Origin: Dryomyza anilis | Taxonomy: Eukaryota > Arthropoda > Insecta > Diptera > Dryomyzidae | Reading direction: 5' to 3' | DNA: 64,000 nucleotides | Assembly: GCA_951804985.1 (NCBI GenBank) | Contig: OX638130.1 | Span: 115,829,593-115,893,592 of the forward strand | Shown: positions 9,951 to 20,480 of the stretch, one piece after another | How the letters are laid out: every line of letters begins with the position of its first letter | How positions within the stretch are numbered: position 1 is the stretch's first letter | The notes under the pieces: generated by a model | What the model was told of the DNA's origin: nothing | Seen by the model: the letters and a program-made list of their open reading frames with translations, nothing else | Database searches by the model: none | Made by a program: the position numbers and the translations under genes

Positions 9951-11110
9951 AATGTGTTTTCAATGTTGACACAGTATTTTATTTTAGTTTTTGTCTTTTT
10001 ATGCTAAATGCTAAATATTTATAACATATATTTTTTTTAAATAGCACATTTGTATATTTCAGCTTAATTTTATAAAAGCTCTTTAATATTAAGTAATAAT
10101 AATAATAAATAACCATAATAAAGTAAAAAATAAAAACACAGTTGAAACATGCCTCGGCCCAATGCAAGGAAACCTTTTAATAAATGCATTTATTGTGCCG
10201 ATGCTGCTGTATGTAGCTTTCAGCCACACTTGTTATTGCAGAAATTAATTTCCAATGTACACAGTGCAACACCAAGTAAAAAAAATTCCCCAATGTGTAC
10301 TCAACGCAATAAATTTCCCCAGAGGCAGCAGCAGCTCAATCGCAAACGCAATCGCAGGCCAAAAGGAGCCGATACTGCAAGTGCTGGGTCTCGCAGGCGC
10401 CAAGCAATCGAAACGGAAGGTTGCCATTGCGGTGAAGTGGGAGAGAGGAGAGAGAGAGAGGTGCCGGATCACAATAAAACGTTGCAACTAATCACACCAT
10501 TAGGCAGGTTTGTTGAAGTATGAGAACGGAAAAGGGATCGGGCTCTGAATTACGCAAGGCCAAGCTGCCAAAGCTAATTTTGTTATACAAAGAGCTTTCA
10601 TCGGCAGGACCATGAACAGGATAGAAAGAAAGAAGTTCGATGGTAGAGAAGGCAGAGCAGCAGCAGAAGTATCAAAATCAACCAAAGAGGCTGCATTAAA
10701 AGTAATTCCATTGATTACGAGTGCTATCAGCACTTATAATCCAAGGACCACAGGAGCAGTCGAAGGAGCAGTAACAAGAATAATAACTGGTGTTCAATAT
10801 GATTAAAGTTGTATGCAAAAGCCAAAAGAAAAACACCCAAGGGAAACGACGAAATGAAACGAAACGATAGCAAAACTAACTGGAACAGCATCAGAGAGGA
10901 AGGATGCCACTGAAGGATGTGCTAATGAAAAGGCAACAGCAGTAGCAGTAATGTGTTTGTTGTAGGTTGAGTGCTGTTGCTCAAGCCACACAGTTATCTA
11001 AACCAGCAGCAGCAATAATGAAATGAACAACAACATCATTACTAATATCCCAACATCATCATCACCATCATATAAAACCATAAAACGGCAGACCTTCTAG
11101 TGACAGCCTC
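9951..11110. other. Mixed-composition island, no gene recognised
   Basis: AT-rich to 10140, then a GC-richer island to about 11100 with a GA-repeat (GAGAGAGGAGAGAGAGAGAG, 10440-10460; potential GAGA-factor sites in a fly) and CAGCAG/CATCATCA microsatellites. Overlapping frames of 60-124 codons occur on both strands, for example plus 10149-10523 and plus 10612-10806. None shows a domain, and their mutual overlap argues against coding. It could be an untranslated exon or a regulatory region. Confidence 0.35.
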
Positions 11111-13400
11111 ACAAAAAAACATGATAAGAAATACTCTGTATTCAGATGAAATTATCAAAACTTTAATGCGCAAAATTATTCTTACAAATGTTGCTATATT
11201 TTTTTTTAATAAAGGAATCCTCAGAAAATGTGGTAGATAATGGCGGGCGAAAATCAGTCAGGCAGGCAGGCAACACAACATTTTAAAAGGAGATGAGCCA
11301 CAGATTAGGCAGATTTTTAGCACAGTTTGTCAGATATATCCAAGTCAGATATATCAATCTTGGCACTATGTCTTTTGATTTTGATGAAATTTTGTGGAGA
11401 GATTGTCATCGGAAGAAATCGTGCCAAGATTGATATTACTGATGTGAAATCTGATCTACCTGCTTTTAAAGTAATATGAAGGCAGTTTATGGGAAGTTGA
11501 TGGAATGTCTAGGCAGTTATATGAAATGGTGCTAAAATATTTATATTGCGCTTGTTAGATAAAAAAACTTCCGTTAAGAATATAATTTTGGATAAATGGT
11601 TTGTTTTTGGCAGGTTTTCGGTAGACAGAGGTGGATTTTGTAATAAAATCTGCCTTTAAAGGAATGTAAAGGCGGTTGAGAGGAAAATGAACGATTATAG
11701 ATATATGAAATGTAAAGGCAAGGGTTATCATCAAAATGTTTCGGAATCACGTGACAAAATATTCGGTAGGTATGACAAGTATGTCGACATATTTTTGGAA
11801 AAAGCTTAGTATTCTGGCAGATTTTATACAATGCACAGCATGGAATTTGATTTTTTTTGTCTAAATCACCAGTTTTACCACAGCAGGTATTACGCTGAAC
11901 TATGGAATTTTTAGTATTTAAAATAGACTGCTTTGTAGCAGGTTTTTGGTAGAATATAGGAAGGCTATTGTCCGTTGACAACAATCGTTTTATGTTATAT
12001 GCAGAATAGTTACCTAATCACAGATTTTAGGAATAAAAGGACTTCACGCATTTGACGACAGGCACAAAATTTAAAATGAAAATTTTTGAAATCCCTCAAG
12101 GCACGTTACTGGCAGAGTTCAGCAGCCAAATGTTGTTTGTAATATATATACTATTAGAATTATAAAATGTTCAGTATTTTTGTCGAATATAAAAATTTAG
12201 CGCCTCAGAACTATGGAATACTTTTAATGCAATGTGCGCTGATTTTCGTCAATATTAAAACACGAAAAACTGATAACTGCTGAATGTGCCGTGACCTCCA
12301 CGGTATTACTGTGAGGGAAGTCGATGCCCTATTATTTACATAATAATAATATTTAGGCCGGTAGTCATTGAATTTATTTAGCTGTCATTATCTGCCCTTA
12401 CATTTCATATATCCGCTTTTATATTGCTGCACATTCCTATTAACGGTCCTTAAACAACCGTCTGCAGCAAAACAAATTCCGCTTTTGTCTGCCGAAAACC
12501 TGCCCAAAATCCATTGATTTCCTGCTATCAAAAAAAATGTCTTTACTATTTCGAGATTTTTTTTTGCATATTTCAGGTATATTTCACAGATATATTTTGG
12601 GAAGAGTATAGCATTTTATGGCAGACTTACGCTATATTTGGGGAACGGGCAGAAAACAGACAGCTTTTGGTACAAACTCCGCCTTTGTCTGTTTGACATA
12701 AGTCGAGAAAATGTTTCTGAACTGCCTCGACCCTGCTAAAAATTTTGTCTGGGGATGTCTAAAAAATAAAAAAATTGTTGACTAATTTTCTGGAATTTTT
12801 GAGGCGTTTGAGCGTTTGACATATTCCGAAATTTTAATGACTGATTTTCAGCATATTTTAGGTAAGATCGAAAAATATTCAGCTTTTGGTACAAACTCCA
12901 CCAATGTCTGTTTCAAATCTTTTCAAACTGCCTTGAGAGCCTGCCAAAAATTCTGTCTAAATTCTGTCTAAAATTCTAACACAGATAAATGGAAGTTTTT
13001 GGGAAGCGTATAATAGCGTAAGACACTATTTCTGGCAGTCTCAGGACAGTTTACATACATTTTATGGAAATATTTCAAGCAGATAAAGGCATAGTTTGTA
13101 TCAAAAGTTATCTCTTTTTGACCGTTACCAAAATTTGCCGGCAAGGGCAGAAATGCAGATTCAAATTCACATTTTTCTGGAATATTTGAGGCATGTTCCC
13201 GGAAAACACACAGGTAATAGGAAGATTTTGGGAAGCGTATGGCGGATGATCATATTTTGAGGATTTTTTAAAGGCAGATTTCTGGCATATTTCGGGTATG
13301 GGAAGGAAGTAGGCAGCGTTTCATAAAAACTCCGCATTTGTCTGTTTCTTTATTTTGAAATGCTGCAATAGTGCTTCAAATTGACATATTATGACATATA
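11111..13400. repeat. Old dispersed repeat, imperfect units of about 200-440 bp
   Basis: Recurrent phrases appear in the same order: TTCTGGCATATTT, CGGAAAACACACAGGTAAT, GGAAGATTTTGGGAAGCGTATGGC, then TTTGGTACAAACTCCGCC and TTTGTCTGTTT. The 'ACAAACTCC' phrase lies at about 12671 and 12892, with AAAACTCCGC at 13326. The 'GGGAAGCGTAT' phrase lies at about 13010 and 13240. Parts at 11570-11990 are in the opposite orientation. The same phrases recur at 32340-33420. Divergence is high and no frame survives. A 16-bp perfect inverted repeat sits at 11351-11366/11421-11436. Confidence 0.55.
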
Positions 13401-14744
13401 TATTTTTGTTGATATAATGCAAAAAGCATCACAAACATGTAATGTAATTAAAACAGCATGAACAAAGTATAATATTAAATACTAGAAAAAATACATAAAC
13501 GATAAATAAATAAATTAGTATTTCTCAGACTTAAATATCACTTCAAAAGCCCCAACAATATATGATCCACACCCCCACAACAAAACAATCAGCAACGTAT
13601 CGCGCACGCACCCACTTAATTAAAATAATACTAATAATAATAATAATAACCGCAATAAGCCAAATGATAATAAAAACCATATAGAAAATAATAACAATAA
13701 CGAAATTGCCAATTGCCTAATACCTACTTTGAGGCGCCTACGCACTTACAAAACGATGTGTGAAGCGCCTTTACGTTCGAACGGCATTACGTACTACCTA
13801 CGTTGGTGCGTTACGTGGGGCATTTAAACGTATCAAGCGTAAAGCTATTAGCGTAAAATTGCGTTGACCATTTGTACGGCACAGCAAAACATAGAATTCC
13901 GAATTGGTATCTCTGTCACTGTAGTGCCGAAATTGAAAAAAGCACATGGTACACATATGAGGCATACTTTTGGGCGCTGCATAAATATTTAACCGGCAGA
14001 GGTGATGAGGGTGCCTGCCGCTGCTATTTGCTGTTTTATGGATGCTCGGACCTAATAATAACAACAAGAACCAACAATTTGCGCGGCTTTTCGGGGGACT
14101 GAAGTTATTAACTGTTGAATATTTACACAAATATTCAACGCAACACATATGCGATACAGGCCAAACAGCATTTTAGCACGTACTATGATGAAGGTCGGGC
14201 CGTTCCAAATGCCAAATAAGTTGATTACGTTATACGTTTCAGGTTGGCTCATCAATATTTATTGTGTGCTCAAAAGCGAATCATATATTTGGCTGTTGCT
14301 GGCTGTGTTTGTATAGGTGAATGCTTTATTTCTTTTACAAAAATAAACACCGAAAAAAAAAGAAATATCCCTCACAAAATAAAAAATTAAATAGTACAAA
14401 AATAGAAAAAAATCTACAAAACTCTAAACATTTTTGAAATTATTTCATAATAAAATAATACATTCAGCGGAAATTGATTTTATGGTTAATGTATTAATCG
14501 TTTTTTTCTTATTAATTCAAGAGTTTTCTAATGAATTTGATAGTATTTGAAAAATTCAGTTCCCTTAATTTAATAATTTCAAAATTATTGAATATAACGG
14601 TATTAATACTATTGTTTTAATATGTTCTCTGCTATATTAATAAACGTCTCACGATGTGACATATAAAAACTTACGAAAATTCAGTCTACGGAAAACTGTA
14701 CTACGAGTTCGTATCTCTGGATTGTGTACAAAATAAAAACATTG
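13401..14744. other. Mixed unique DNA, no gene recognised
   Basis: An AT-rich part with AATAATAATAA at 13620-13690 is followed by a GC-richer island at 13720-14260 with repeated CGTA/TACGT words (for example ACGTTCGAACGGCATTACGT). Frames on both strands overlap in this island and resemble nothing known. From 14300 to 14700 the DNA is AT-rich. Confidence 0.35.
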
Positions 14745-15005
14745 CGCTCGACCACTATCCAATCACTACTGAAGTCCTGTGCCTCAGATGAGGCGCCCTT
14801 ATATGCTGTATGCATCAGTTCGTCAAGCTTTGACATGTTTCGAGAACCTTCTACTCGTTTCGTGAACGACGCATGCTATTGGCATCCCATTCGCACTTAT
14901 GTGTTTTTAATGCGCTGATATTCTACCTCTTTCTCGCACATTGCCTCAGTACGCTGAATTGTCTTGCGTCTCTTTTACTCTTTTACAGTGGAACAAATTA
15001 CCCCT
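14745..15005 (+). repeat. Dispersed repeat with heat-shock-element-like units, copy 1
   Basis: About 250 bases here match 40979-41010 joined to 43292-43535, by eye at about 85% identity, so this is a dispersed element. It contains a TATA-like word after GGCGCCCT (14792-14805) and ends in ACAGTGGA.CAAATTACC. No intact coding frame is shared: most differences between copies change amino acids. The element class is unknown; a promoter-bearing terminal repeat is one possibility. Confidence 0.65.
14839..14866 (+). promoter_or_regulatory. Heat-shock-element-like array TTCnnGAAnnTTC
   Basis: TTC at 14839, GAA at 14844 and TTC at 14849 form a perfect three-unit heat shock element with 2-base spacers. 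TTC at 14859 and GAA at 14864 continue the same 5-base register with one unit missing at 14854. HSF trimers bind alternating nGAAn units in this register. The same arrangement is conserved in the second copy of the repeat at 43362-43389. Whether HSF binds here is inference. Confidence 0.6.
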
Positions 15006-15496
15006 TTTCGTAACTATTATTTTAAAGACATTTTTATACACCAACAAAATTGATGTAGTAAATTATATACATTTTATGTTTTTGTTTTGAAAAAATTTTA
15101 GGTATACTACATTTTGTTGGTTTTTAAATACATTTGTCTTATTTTTACTACAGCATGTAATGAAAATTCGTTCTCTATATATTGCACAAACTGTCTTGAT
15201 GTTTTATTTTTTTGCTTTTATTTTAATTATTTGAAATTTGTGTGGGCACACGACGAACGAAAAAAAAAATTAAAACTAATTATCACAGTAAAGATAACGA
15301 AAATAAGCAATTAAATTAAAAGCATATGCAGTAATTTGTCTAAATATTTCAGGACGTATAAATAAAGACAATGTTTACAAATGATTTGAATTTTTATATA
15401 AAAATGCAGTAACACTATGTAGTTATTTCACATACAAAAAAAAACTACATCAATTTATTAAAAACAAATACATATGTTTTGGACATAATTCAAATA
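15006..15496. other. AT-rich DNA, nothing recognised
   Basis: AT-rich sequence with two ACTACATTTTGTTGG-like or CACCAACAAAATTGATGTAGT-like words around 15040 and 15106 that are roughly inverted. There is no coding signal. Confidence 0.35.
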
Positions 15497-15760
15497 CATA
15501 TCGTCGTCGTAAAACGAAAAGTCACCAAATACATTTTCAAAATGCCAAATATTCGGTTACAAAAATCTTTATACATCTGTAAATTTTTAATCGATGATCT
15601 CAATTTTTTTACCACGTGATAAGAAAATGTAAATCTATCAATTGATATTTCAACTTTAAAAATGCATCAGTTACTTTTTATAATATTAATAAACAAACTT
15701 GAAATTAAAGATTTTCCAAAAACTGTATTTGGTGACTATTCGTTCTACAACGACGATATG
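15497..15760. mobile_element. 264-bp MITE with 36-bp inverted ends
   Basis: The left end CATATCGTCGTCGTAAAACG.. and the reversed right end CATATCGTCGTTGTAGAACG.. both continue to AGTCACCAAATAC, with only three mismatches in 36 bases. TA flanks both sides. The interior is AT-rich and non-coding. A second, end-eroded copy is at 35586-35841. Small size, inverted ends and absence of a frame define a MITE. The first nine bases are the same as in the foldback elements at 8981 and 23808. Confidence 0.85.
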
Positions 15761-16861
15761 TATTTATTTTAAAGACATTTTTAGTTATTTTTAATACAGC
15801 GGGGTAGGTCTTGCTTATTGTAATTAAAAGAGTACATTATAAAATGTATGGTACAGTAACGTATTGTATTAACAGTTTGAATATTATTGAACTAATGGTA
15901 CGCATCCTATTGACCAATTTTAATGGTATAAAAATTTGTTTTTTCTGTAGAAATACTATTTATTTTCCATTGTTTTTTTTCTGAGTGTACCCATTAAATT
16001 ACATTTTATTTTCTTAAGAAAAACAGCACATTTTTTGTAACTACGAAAATAAGTATAGGTTCAGATTCCCCACGAAAACAATTAAATTTTTATTATAATC
16101 AAGAAAATAAGCATATAATTATTTTAGCCACAAAACGAAGCTTTAAAAATTGCTAAGATAAAAAGCACATCAATCGTTTCGCCAAGAATAAAAGCATTTG
16201 CAAGAAAGCTATCCCAATAGACGGTTTTGTGCACAATTTCTTGAATTAAATTAGTTAGTTTGGGATTTGCCTAGCATCCAGAGTTCTAGCCAAATCGCAA
16301 TGGAACTAGTTTTACTAAAAACAAGTCTAGTTACGAAATTGGGTTCTGTCTAAATCTCTGAGGAAAAAATTTTGCAAAAATAAAAGACCAATGGCGAAAG
16401 TGTTTTCTGGATAAATCCCAAATGAACCCATTTCACCAAGAAAAATGAAGTGAACATATGACGCATTGGAATAGTTTCATAAAAAAATGTTTCAATGACG
16501 ACCTGAAATACAAGATCTTCAATGAAAAATCAACAAATTTGGTCATTTCACAATATCACCTCCATCATCAAGATATGTATTTTCTTATGCATTAAACTAT
16601 TTATTGGGATATATGTATCGAAAATACATATATGCTTCTATTCGTGTCGAAATAAAAAATGTGCTTTTGTTCGTAGAGAAAACATAAATGTGTTTCAATT
16701 TGTGCGAAAGAAAAAGTTATGCTTCTCTTCATGAAGAAAATTGGAATGATATTATTTTTGTGGCTAAAATAATTTAATAAATCTTTTCGTGAATAAAATA
16801 TGCTTTAATGAAACATTTTTTTAATGTGCAGTTTTTCGTGTAGGTCAATTTAGATTTGACA
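15761..16861. repeat. AT-rich DNA with degenerate GCTTTTGTTCGT repeat
   Basis: At about 16590-16740, words like ATGTGCTTTTGTTCGTAGAGAAAA repeat three to four times with a period near 36. Around 15975 the word TTTTTTTTCTGAGTG resembles element termini seen elsewhere in the window (ACAGAAAAG type). No gene is recognised. Confidence 0.4.
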
Positions 16862-16945
16862 GTACTCAATGGAGATTTGAACCTGTACTTTGAACCAGAA
16901 CTTTCGGCTCGTAATTCAACGCACTAACCATAATAGCCGCCAATC
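16862..16945 (-). mobile_element. SINE tRNA-like head, minus strand, decayed
   Basis: On the minus strand it reads TGGCGGCTATTATGGTTAGTG, then GCG.TG.A.TACGAGCCGAAAG and a B box GGTTCAAATCTCC (16871-16883 reversed). This matches the heads at 7180 and 9838. The A box has decayed and no SINE body follows. Confidence 0.6.
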
Positions 16946-18179
16946 TGGTATGCGAAAATTTGTAATTTTATTAATTTTATTTTTGACATCTTTTCATTTG
17001 GTGTTTATTTCGTAAAGCTTCCTCCTTACGTGTGCCTGTTTGTAGTGCGTAATGGAACCAGCGCTTAGCACAAATATTTTATTATTTCATTTTTATTTTT
17101 TTTATTATTTTTCAACAAGACATCAACATCGGCGTCCACGTAGCACTGTAATGCAATCAATTGTAAGGAGCTTTTGGCAAACTTTGACTGTCTGAGGCCT
17201 ACAACCTGTGTGCCACCCATATATTTTATTTGTTTTTTTTTTAACTGTCATAAAGTTGGCCAATTTATTTGCCATATTAAGCACAGCGAAAGCCACAGTA
17301 CCGCCAAAAATCAGCCGCTATTAAATTGATTATTTTTTTTTGTTCTAACTAGCGAAAGCTTTTAAGCTTTTTCAGGTTATTTGATACAATTTAAGACAAT
17401 TTACGTTTGTTACATTTGTTGTTGGCATAAAATATTTAAGAGACAAGTTATGTGGTAGACAAAAACAACAACAAGTACAAATTGACAAGCACAACAAGCA
17501 CCACATATAGACCCCATAACTAAGAGTTCTGTAAATAATAAAGTCAGCTACTTGTTTTCAAAATGAAATTTTATAATTGTTGTTGTTGTTCGTGTTGTGC
17601 TATTTATTGCTTATTTAGGTTTTACAAATTATTTTGAAGAACCTACATAATTTAAAGTCGGCTAAATTGTTGGCCCAGAATTTGCCGAACAAAAAAAAAA
17701 ATGAAATTTTAACCTCTACAACCTGTGCCACGCGCAATGCCATACCACGTAAGGATCAAGTTTTTGGCGCAATTTTGTTTATTTAAGACCAAGTTAACGA
17801 CAAGTTGGCCATGTTGCACGTGTTAATGGTGTCTACTTGTGATGAGGATGTAGAAGAGGACGCACAAGAAAAGAAATGGAAAGCAAAACGTGTAAAAAAA
17901 AAAATATAAATATAAAATAAAGTAGAACTTTGTTGTTTAACTGAGTGAATTTCCACAAGTTTATTTTGCACAATTTGTTTTACTTAATGAAATTTTTAAT
18001 TTTAATTGGTTGAAAAAAACTTTATTTTTTTTAAGATACATTGAAAATTAAATAAATAAAAAGTTTAATAAAAAGTAAATTTAATGACAGCATAACATTT
18101 AATATGTATATTTGTATACAATTTTTTTACTTAGCTTAAAAAATTAGTTAAAGCCTTTTTAAATATTAAAAAGTTTTGA
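16946..18179. other. Unique DNA, no gene recognised
   Basis: Mixed to AT-rich sequence with CAACAACAA at 17465-17500 and TTGTTGTTG at 17578. Short frames on both strands have no family resemblance. The moderately GC-rich parts at 17120-17310 and 17700-17880 could be conserved regulatory DNA, but nothing in the sequence alone shows it. Confidence 0.3.
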
Positions 18180-20060
18180 AAAAGTAAAACATTTTCGAAA
18201 GCTTTCAATGAAGCTTTACTAAGAGCTTCATGCTCAGAGCATTAACGAATGCACTCTAAAATGATATTTAAGTATTTTTAGTTTTAATTTTTAATATTTG
18301 CATACCAAAAAGTGGAAAGGTAGAGGACAAATTACAACACACAACACTATATCAGGTTTAACTTGCACGCACTAATTTTAAGTTCGTATGTACTCCATAT
18401 AATGGAGATTCGCTTATGTTTTTGTAAATTACTAATTTTTTTGTTTATTCTAATTTTGATTTCATTTTGTATTTTTTGTTATATCAAATTACGTTTTTTT
18501 ATATTTTTAAAAAGCTAAGAAACTATTATAAAAATCGTCAATAAAAATCTTTCAAAGTGTCTTCAATCAAAGCTTTTATAAAATATTTTATAAATTTTTC
18601 ATTACAGAATGTATAGAAAGATTTTATAAAATATGTAATACAAAGCTTTCATAAAATATTTAATATACTGCTTTCATAAAACATTTCAAACAAAGCTTTT
18701 ACAAAATATTTTAGAAATTACTTCATAAAAAGCTTTCTTAAAATATTTTATATTCATTTTTATTAAAGATTTTTGTCAGTATATATTTCATAAGAAGCTT
18801 TTATAAAATATATTATATACATTTTCATAGAAGATTTCATAGAAAGCTGTCATAAAATATTTAATACAAAGCTTTCATAAAACATTTGAAACAATGTTTT
18901 CATAAACTATTTCAGAAAAGATTTCATAAAAAGATTTCATAAAATATTTCATACAAAGCTTTTATAAAAGATTTCATAAAATATTTTATACACATTTTCG
19001 TAAAAGATTTCATGGAAAATTTTCATCAAATTTTTTGTACAAAGCTTTCATTAAACATTTTATACAAAGCTTTCATAAACTATATCATAAAATATTTCAG
19101 AAAATATTCCATAAAAAGATTTCATAACATATTTCATATAAAGCCTTCATAAAGATTTCATAGAAAGCTTTCAGAAGAAGCTTTCAAAAAATATTACATA
19201 TAAAGCTGTCATAGAAAACTTTCATAAAAAATTTCATACAACGCTTTCATAAAATATTTCATACAAAGCCTTCATAAAAGATTTCATAAATAATTTATAT
19301 AAATTGTTATAACGAAATTCATGTAAAATTTTATTAAAAGCCTTTCATACAAATATCAAAAAAACATTACAAAAAATATTTTATAAAAATCTTTACAAAG
19401 ATTTCCTGTATTAAAACATGATTTTATAAAAAGCTTTTATAAAAGCTATTATTAAAAAATTCATGCAAATTTTTTATAAAAGATTTGCTTTTATAACAGA
19501 AAATCTATCAGAAATAATTTCATAAAAAAGCTTGCTTAAAAAGCATTAACATATAACCAAGCAGACAATTAATTATAATACAAAAAGTTAAGAACTATTT
19601 GAGCAAATGGTTTTAAAAGCTTTAATATGTCGGCTGCTAAAATGGTTATATTCAATTATATTCAACTAAAGGTATAATAAAAGAAAAGCTTTGATAATAA
19701 CTTTTCATTATATTTCATAAAAAAATGTTCATATAATTTTTTGAAAAAAAAGCTCTAATTCAAAATATCAAAATTAATTTGTCATAATCCAAAAAAATCT
19801 TCTATACAATTTGAGCTTCAAAACAATTTAAAATATTAAAAAAGCTTTCATAAAAAAGTTTAATAAAAAAAGCTTTTATGAAAAAAAAACTTTTATAAAA
19901 TTCAATATTTTAGCCATATAAATTAAATTGCAAAAATATTTCAATAAAAATACCATAAAATGCCATTTTCATAACAAAAAAAGGAAAGCTTTCATCAAAA
20001 ATCTTTCAAATAAGCATTCTCAGTGTTTTAAAACAAAAATGATCATATACTAATATAAAT
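18180..20060. repeat. Degenerate AAAGCTTTCATAAAATATTTCATA array
   Basis: Dozens of imperfect units built from AAAGCTTT, CATAAAATATTT and CATAC/ATAAAA blocks occupy nearly 1.9 kb, densest at 18540-19300. HindIII-like AAGCTT occurs very often. Spacing is irregular (roughly 25-45), which suggests an old array with many indels. It does not code for protein. Confidence 0.7.
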
Positions 20061-20179
20061 AAATGCTTTATTAATGAGTTTTTAAAAATTAAAAGTCGAC
20101 ATAAGAAAATTTTATAAAAAGCAAAGTTACAAGATGAATATTAAGTTTATACTATTTTTATACTTGCTGCAACACAACT

Positions 20180-20480
20180 ACAGTAATTGACACAAATTAA
20201 ACTAGGTGCAGTTTTTGCTGATTGCCTTCTGGTCACTTTGTGCAGAACAGAATTCGCATTTTGTTCATTATACAAAGTGAATTTATAGGTTTAGCTAAGC
20301 ACAAACTGCATACAAGACCGCTGATGAGGAAGCTTGGCTGCTTCCGAAACAGCTGTACAGTCGGCCAACAAGTTTTTGGTTTTTTTGTCAATTATTGTTG
20401 TTGTTTTTTGAACGGGCCTAGAGCCCGACAAATTAGTTTTTGCATTACTCTATTTTAAGGTCGAATAAAAACAAACAACT
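20180..20480 (+). mobile_element. Dispersed element with hammerhead motif, copy 1
   Basis: This segment shares blocks with three others: the ribozyme-like core with 44240-44287 (minus strand), and the GCCCGACAAATTAGTTTTTGC..CTCTATTTTAAGGTCGA tail with 40285-40335 and 30765-30790. Boundaries are uncertain. It holds no long coding frame. By architecture it could be a remnant of a Penelope-like element or a retrozyme-like non-autonomous element, both known to carry hammerheads; neither is proven here. Confidence 0.5.
20316..20362 (+). ncRNA. Hammerhead ribozyme-like motif
   Basis: The conserved core is present: CTGATGA (20321-20327), a perfect 6-bp stem II GGAAGC/GCTTCC (20328-20333 with 20340-20345, loop TTGGCT), then GAAA (20346-20349). 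Stem III is minimal: A-C pairs with G-T across AGCT, giving the NUH triplet GTA (20355-20357), with predicted cleavage after A20357. Stem I pairs GACCG (20316-20320) with CAGTC (20358-20362) at four of five positions. ACAGCTGT is self-complementary, as expected for minimal hammerheads that act as dimers. Activity is not shown by sequence. Confidence 0.65.

Noticed and set aside
10149..10806. Frames of 124 and 64 codons in the GC-richer island as genes
   Set aside because: Comparable frames overlap on the opposite strand (10245-10487 and 10500-10733), no domain is visible, and the GA repeat drives part of the composition.
14724..14918. Conserved small protein (FDMFREPSTRFVND) shared with 43262-43480
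   Set aside because: The two copies are repeats, and most differences outside the heat-shock units change amino acids, so conservation is at DNA level.
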